From Scylla paramamosain (lineage: Eukaryota > Arthropoda > Malacostraca > Decapoda > Portunidae): 64,000 nucleotides of DNA. The notes under the pieces were generated by a model, which saw only the letters and a program-made list of their open reading frames with translations, was not told where the DNA came from and did no database searches. Shown here in pieces: positions 62,101 to 64,000 of this stretch (within the stretch, counting starts at the first letter, position 1; each line of letters begins with the position of its first letter). The position numbers and the translations under genes are program-made. The stretch covers positions 4,163,085 through 4,227,084 of the forward strand of contig NC_087181.1 in assembly GCF_035594125.1 (NCBI RefSeq). Direction: 5' to 3'.

Positions 62101-64000
62101 TGCATTTTTGGCATTTTTTATCTAACAATATGAAATACGCTTAAAATTTGGGAATATTTTTTTTTCATATAGAGTGCTATTCCTGCGTTTTCATGTTTTA
62201 ATAAATAAAAACCTTAAAAATGCTCAAAATACACGTTTCTCGTAAAGACTTTTCGTTACCTCATAATAGGAGTACGATTTTGTAAGTTTTTGTACGTAAC
62301 AAGCTGAAAGGATTCAAAATAGTTTTATTTGCTAATGTTATTCCGTCACTTCATATAACGTGTTTTGCATGCATTTTATTGTTTTCGTATGTAAGTAGTT
62401 GAAAACACTGAAAAAGTCACTTTTATTTTTATTTATTCCCCATATAGGGTGCTTTTTCTTCATAAATACTCAAAAGACACGATTCTTGAAATCTAGTTTT
62501 CTTTCCTTATTGAAGATGCTTTGCATGCTTTGTTTTTCTGACGTTTTGTCACCTAACGATAAGAAATACACAAAAAATACACGTTTCTAGTAATGTTCAG
62601 TTTTTATTTATTTATTTATTTATTTATTTTTTTCAATATAGAGTGTTTTTTTTGGCTTTTAGTGTTTTGTTACCTAAGAAACTTAAAAACACTCATATGA
62701 GAAATACGTGTTTCTCGTAACGTCTTTTCGTTTACCCATATATGCTACTTTTCATGCATTTTGACGTTTTTCTACGTAATAAGCACAAAAACACTATTTC
62801 TTTTATTATAATGCTACTATGTTTCTCCATAAAGTAATGTCACTTCGGTTTCCCATATAAGTAAGAGCTTTGCATGCATTTTGTCGTTTTGGTACATAAT
62901 AATGTGAAAAACACTTAAAATACACTCTTTTTGAGAATGTTCTGTTTCTCCATATAGACAATTCTATATTCAGCGTTTTTATTCCTAATAAACTCAAAAC
63001 ACTTTTATTACATATTTCTCGTAAAGTCTTTTTGTTTCTTCATATTGGGTACTTTCCATGCATTTTGGCGTTTTTCTACCTACCAAGATCCGAAATACCC
63101 AAAATACTTGTTTTTGGTAATGCTTTTCTGTTTCTCCATAAAAGGTGTTTTGCATACATTTTAGCGTTTTAGTACGCCAACAGTTCAAAAACACTGAAAA
63201 GAGACGTTTTTGGTAGTTATTTTATTTTTCAACATGCTGTGATTTTCATGCTTTTTAGTGTTTTGGTGCCTAGTACTCTCATAAACACTCAAAAGACATG
63301 TTCCTGGAAATCTCCCCTCCTTTCCATGTACAAGGTGCTTTTCTTGTATTTTTGTGTTATGGTACATAACAATGTGGAATACACTCAAATTACATTTTTT
63401 TGGTAATATTCTGTTTCTCATATAGAGTGCTATTTATGCGTTTCATTGTTTTGGTACTGAAGAAGCTCAAAAAAACACATAATACAGGTTTCTTTTAATG
63501 TCTTTTCGTTTCCTCCTATGGAGTACTGTGCACGGACTTTAGCCTCTTTATACGTAACAAGTTCAAAACAATCCAAATAATTATGTTTGGTAATGTTATT
63601 TTGTTTCTACATAAAGCGTGGTTTTTGAGGCGTTTTAGAGTTTTCGTACATAAGTAGTTTAAAAACGCTGAAAAGAAACGTTTTTGGTAATGTTGTTTGG
63701 CTGTCTTACATAAGGTGCTTCCCTTGCTTATCAATTTTTTTAGTGCCTAACACGCTCATAAAATCTCAAAAGACACATTTCTAAGTCTTGTTTATTTTAC
63801 TATTATGGGCTGATTTACGTACATTTTGCCGTTTTACTACATAAGAATATGAAATACATTGAAAATGTTTTTTTGGTATGTTGTTCTGTTTCTTCATATA
63901 TATTTCAATTCTGGCGCTTTCGAGTTTTTTTTTTTTTTTTACCCAGTATGTTAAAAACACTCATAATACACTTTTTCTCGTAATGTCTTTTCGTTTCGTC
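56151..64000 (+). repeat. Satellite block, plus orientation, to window end
   Basis: Plus-sense a-b-c-d-e order continues to the last base, with (TTTA)n at 62597-62632. No gene. Confidence 0.9.
56990..64000 (-). repeat. Right arm of the large inverted duplication (open at window end)
   Basis: Reverse complement of about 35700-42243 in collinear order. Homology is still visible at 63920 (CTGGCGCTTTCGAGTTTTT against AAAAACTCGAAAGCGCTAG near 35790), so the arm continues beyond the window. Confidence 0.88.

Overview
The window is eukaryotic, repeat-dominated DNA with no intact host gene that I can support. It is packed with microsatellites (nine TA tracts of roughly 90-200 bp plus ATT, CTA, CAA, CTC, CT and CA tracts). 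It also carries decayed hAT, LINE and Ty3/Gypsy elements and one very long tandem satellite. This mix is typical of arthropod genomes with extreme microsatellite load, and a decapod crustacean (crab, shrimp or crayfish) is my best inference; no gene here proves it.

Layout. 1-2084: 3' part of a hAT DNA transposon with a broken transposase. 2085-8416: unremarkable AT-rich DNA holding two copies of one CR1/Rex1-like LINE family, a 3' tail on the minus strand (2705-2950) and a long decayed copy on the plus strand (5636-8416). 8417-18094: a microsatellite district with long purine/pyrimidine-asymmetric stretches and no convincing gene. 18095-21461: two decayed copies of a Jockey-superfamily LINE in opposite orientation; the second ends where the satellite begins. 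21462-64000: one satellite array, continuing past the window, interrupted by a Jockey fragment (29479-29866), the 3' end of a Ty3/Gypsy element (46068-47695) and a young Jockey LINE (50423-52765).

The satellite is the main discovery. Its monomer is about 96 bp. Five diverged monomer types (here a, b, c, d, e) follow each other in fixed order, making a higher-order repeat of about 465-480 bp. The array switches strand about eleven times, and the order is kept on both strands (a-b-c-d-e on one, e'-d'-c'-b'-a' on the other). A segment at about 35.7-42.2 kb is present again, inverted, at about 57.0-64.0 kb. Smaller direct and inverted duplications share breakpoints near 29.9-31.9, 43.1-43.9 and 55.7-57.0 kb. 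The organisation recalls centromeric or pericentromeric satellite DNA, but that role is inference.

The genes do not cooperate in a pathway. They are selfish elements in different stages of decay. The best preserved is the LINE at 50423-52765, whose remaining reading frame is broken by one nonsense codon where two sister copies in this window have CAA.
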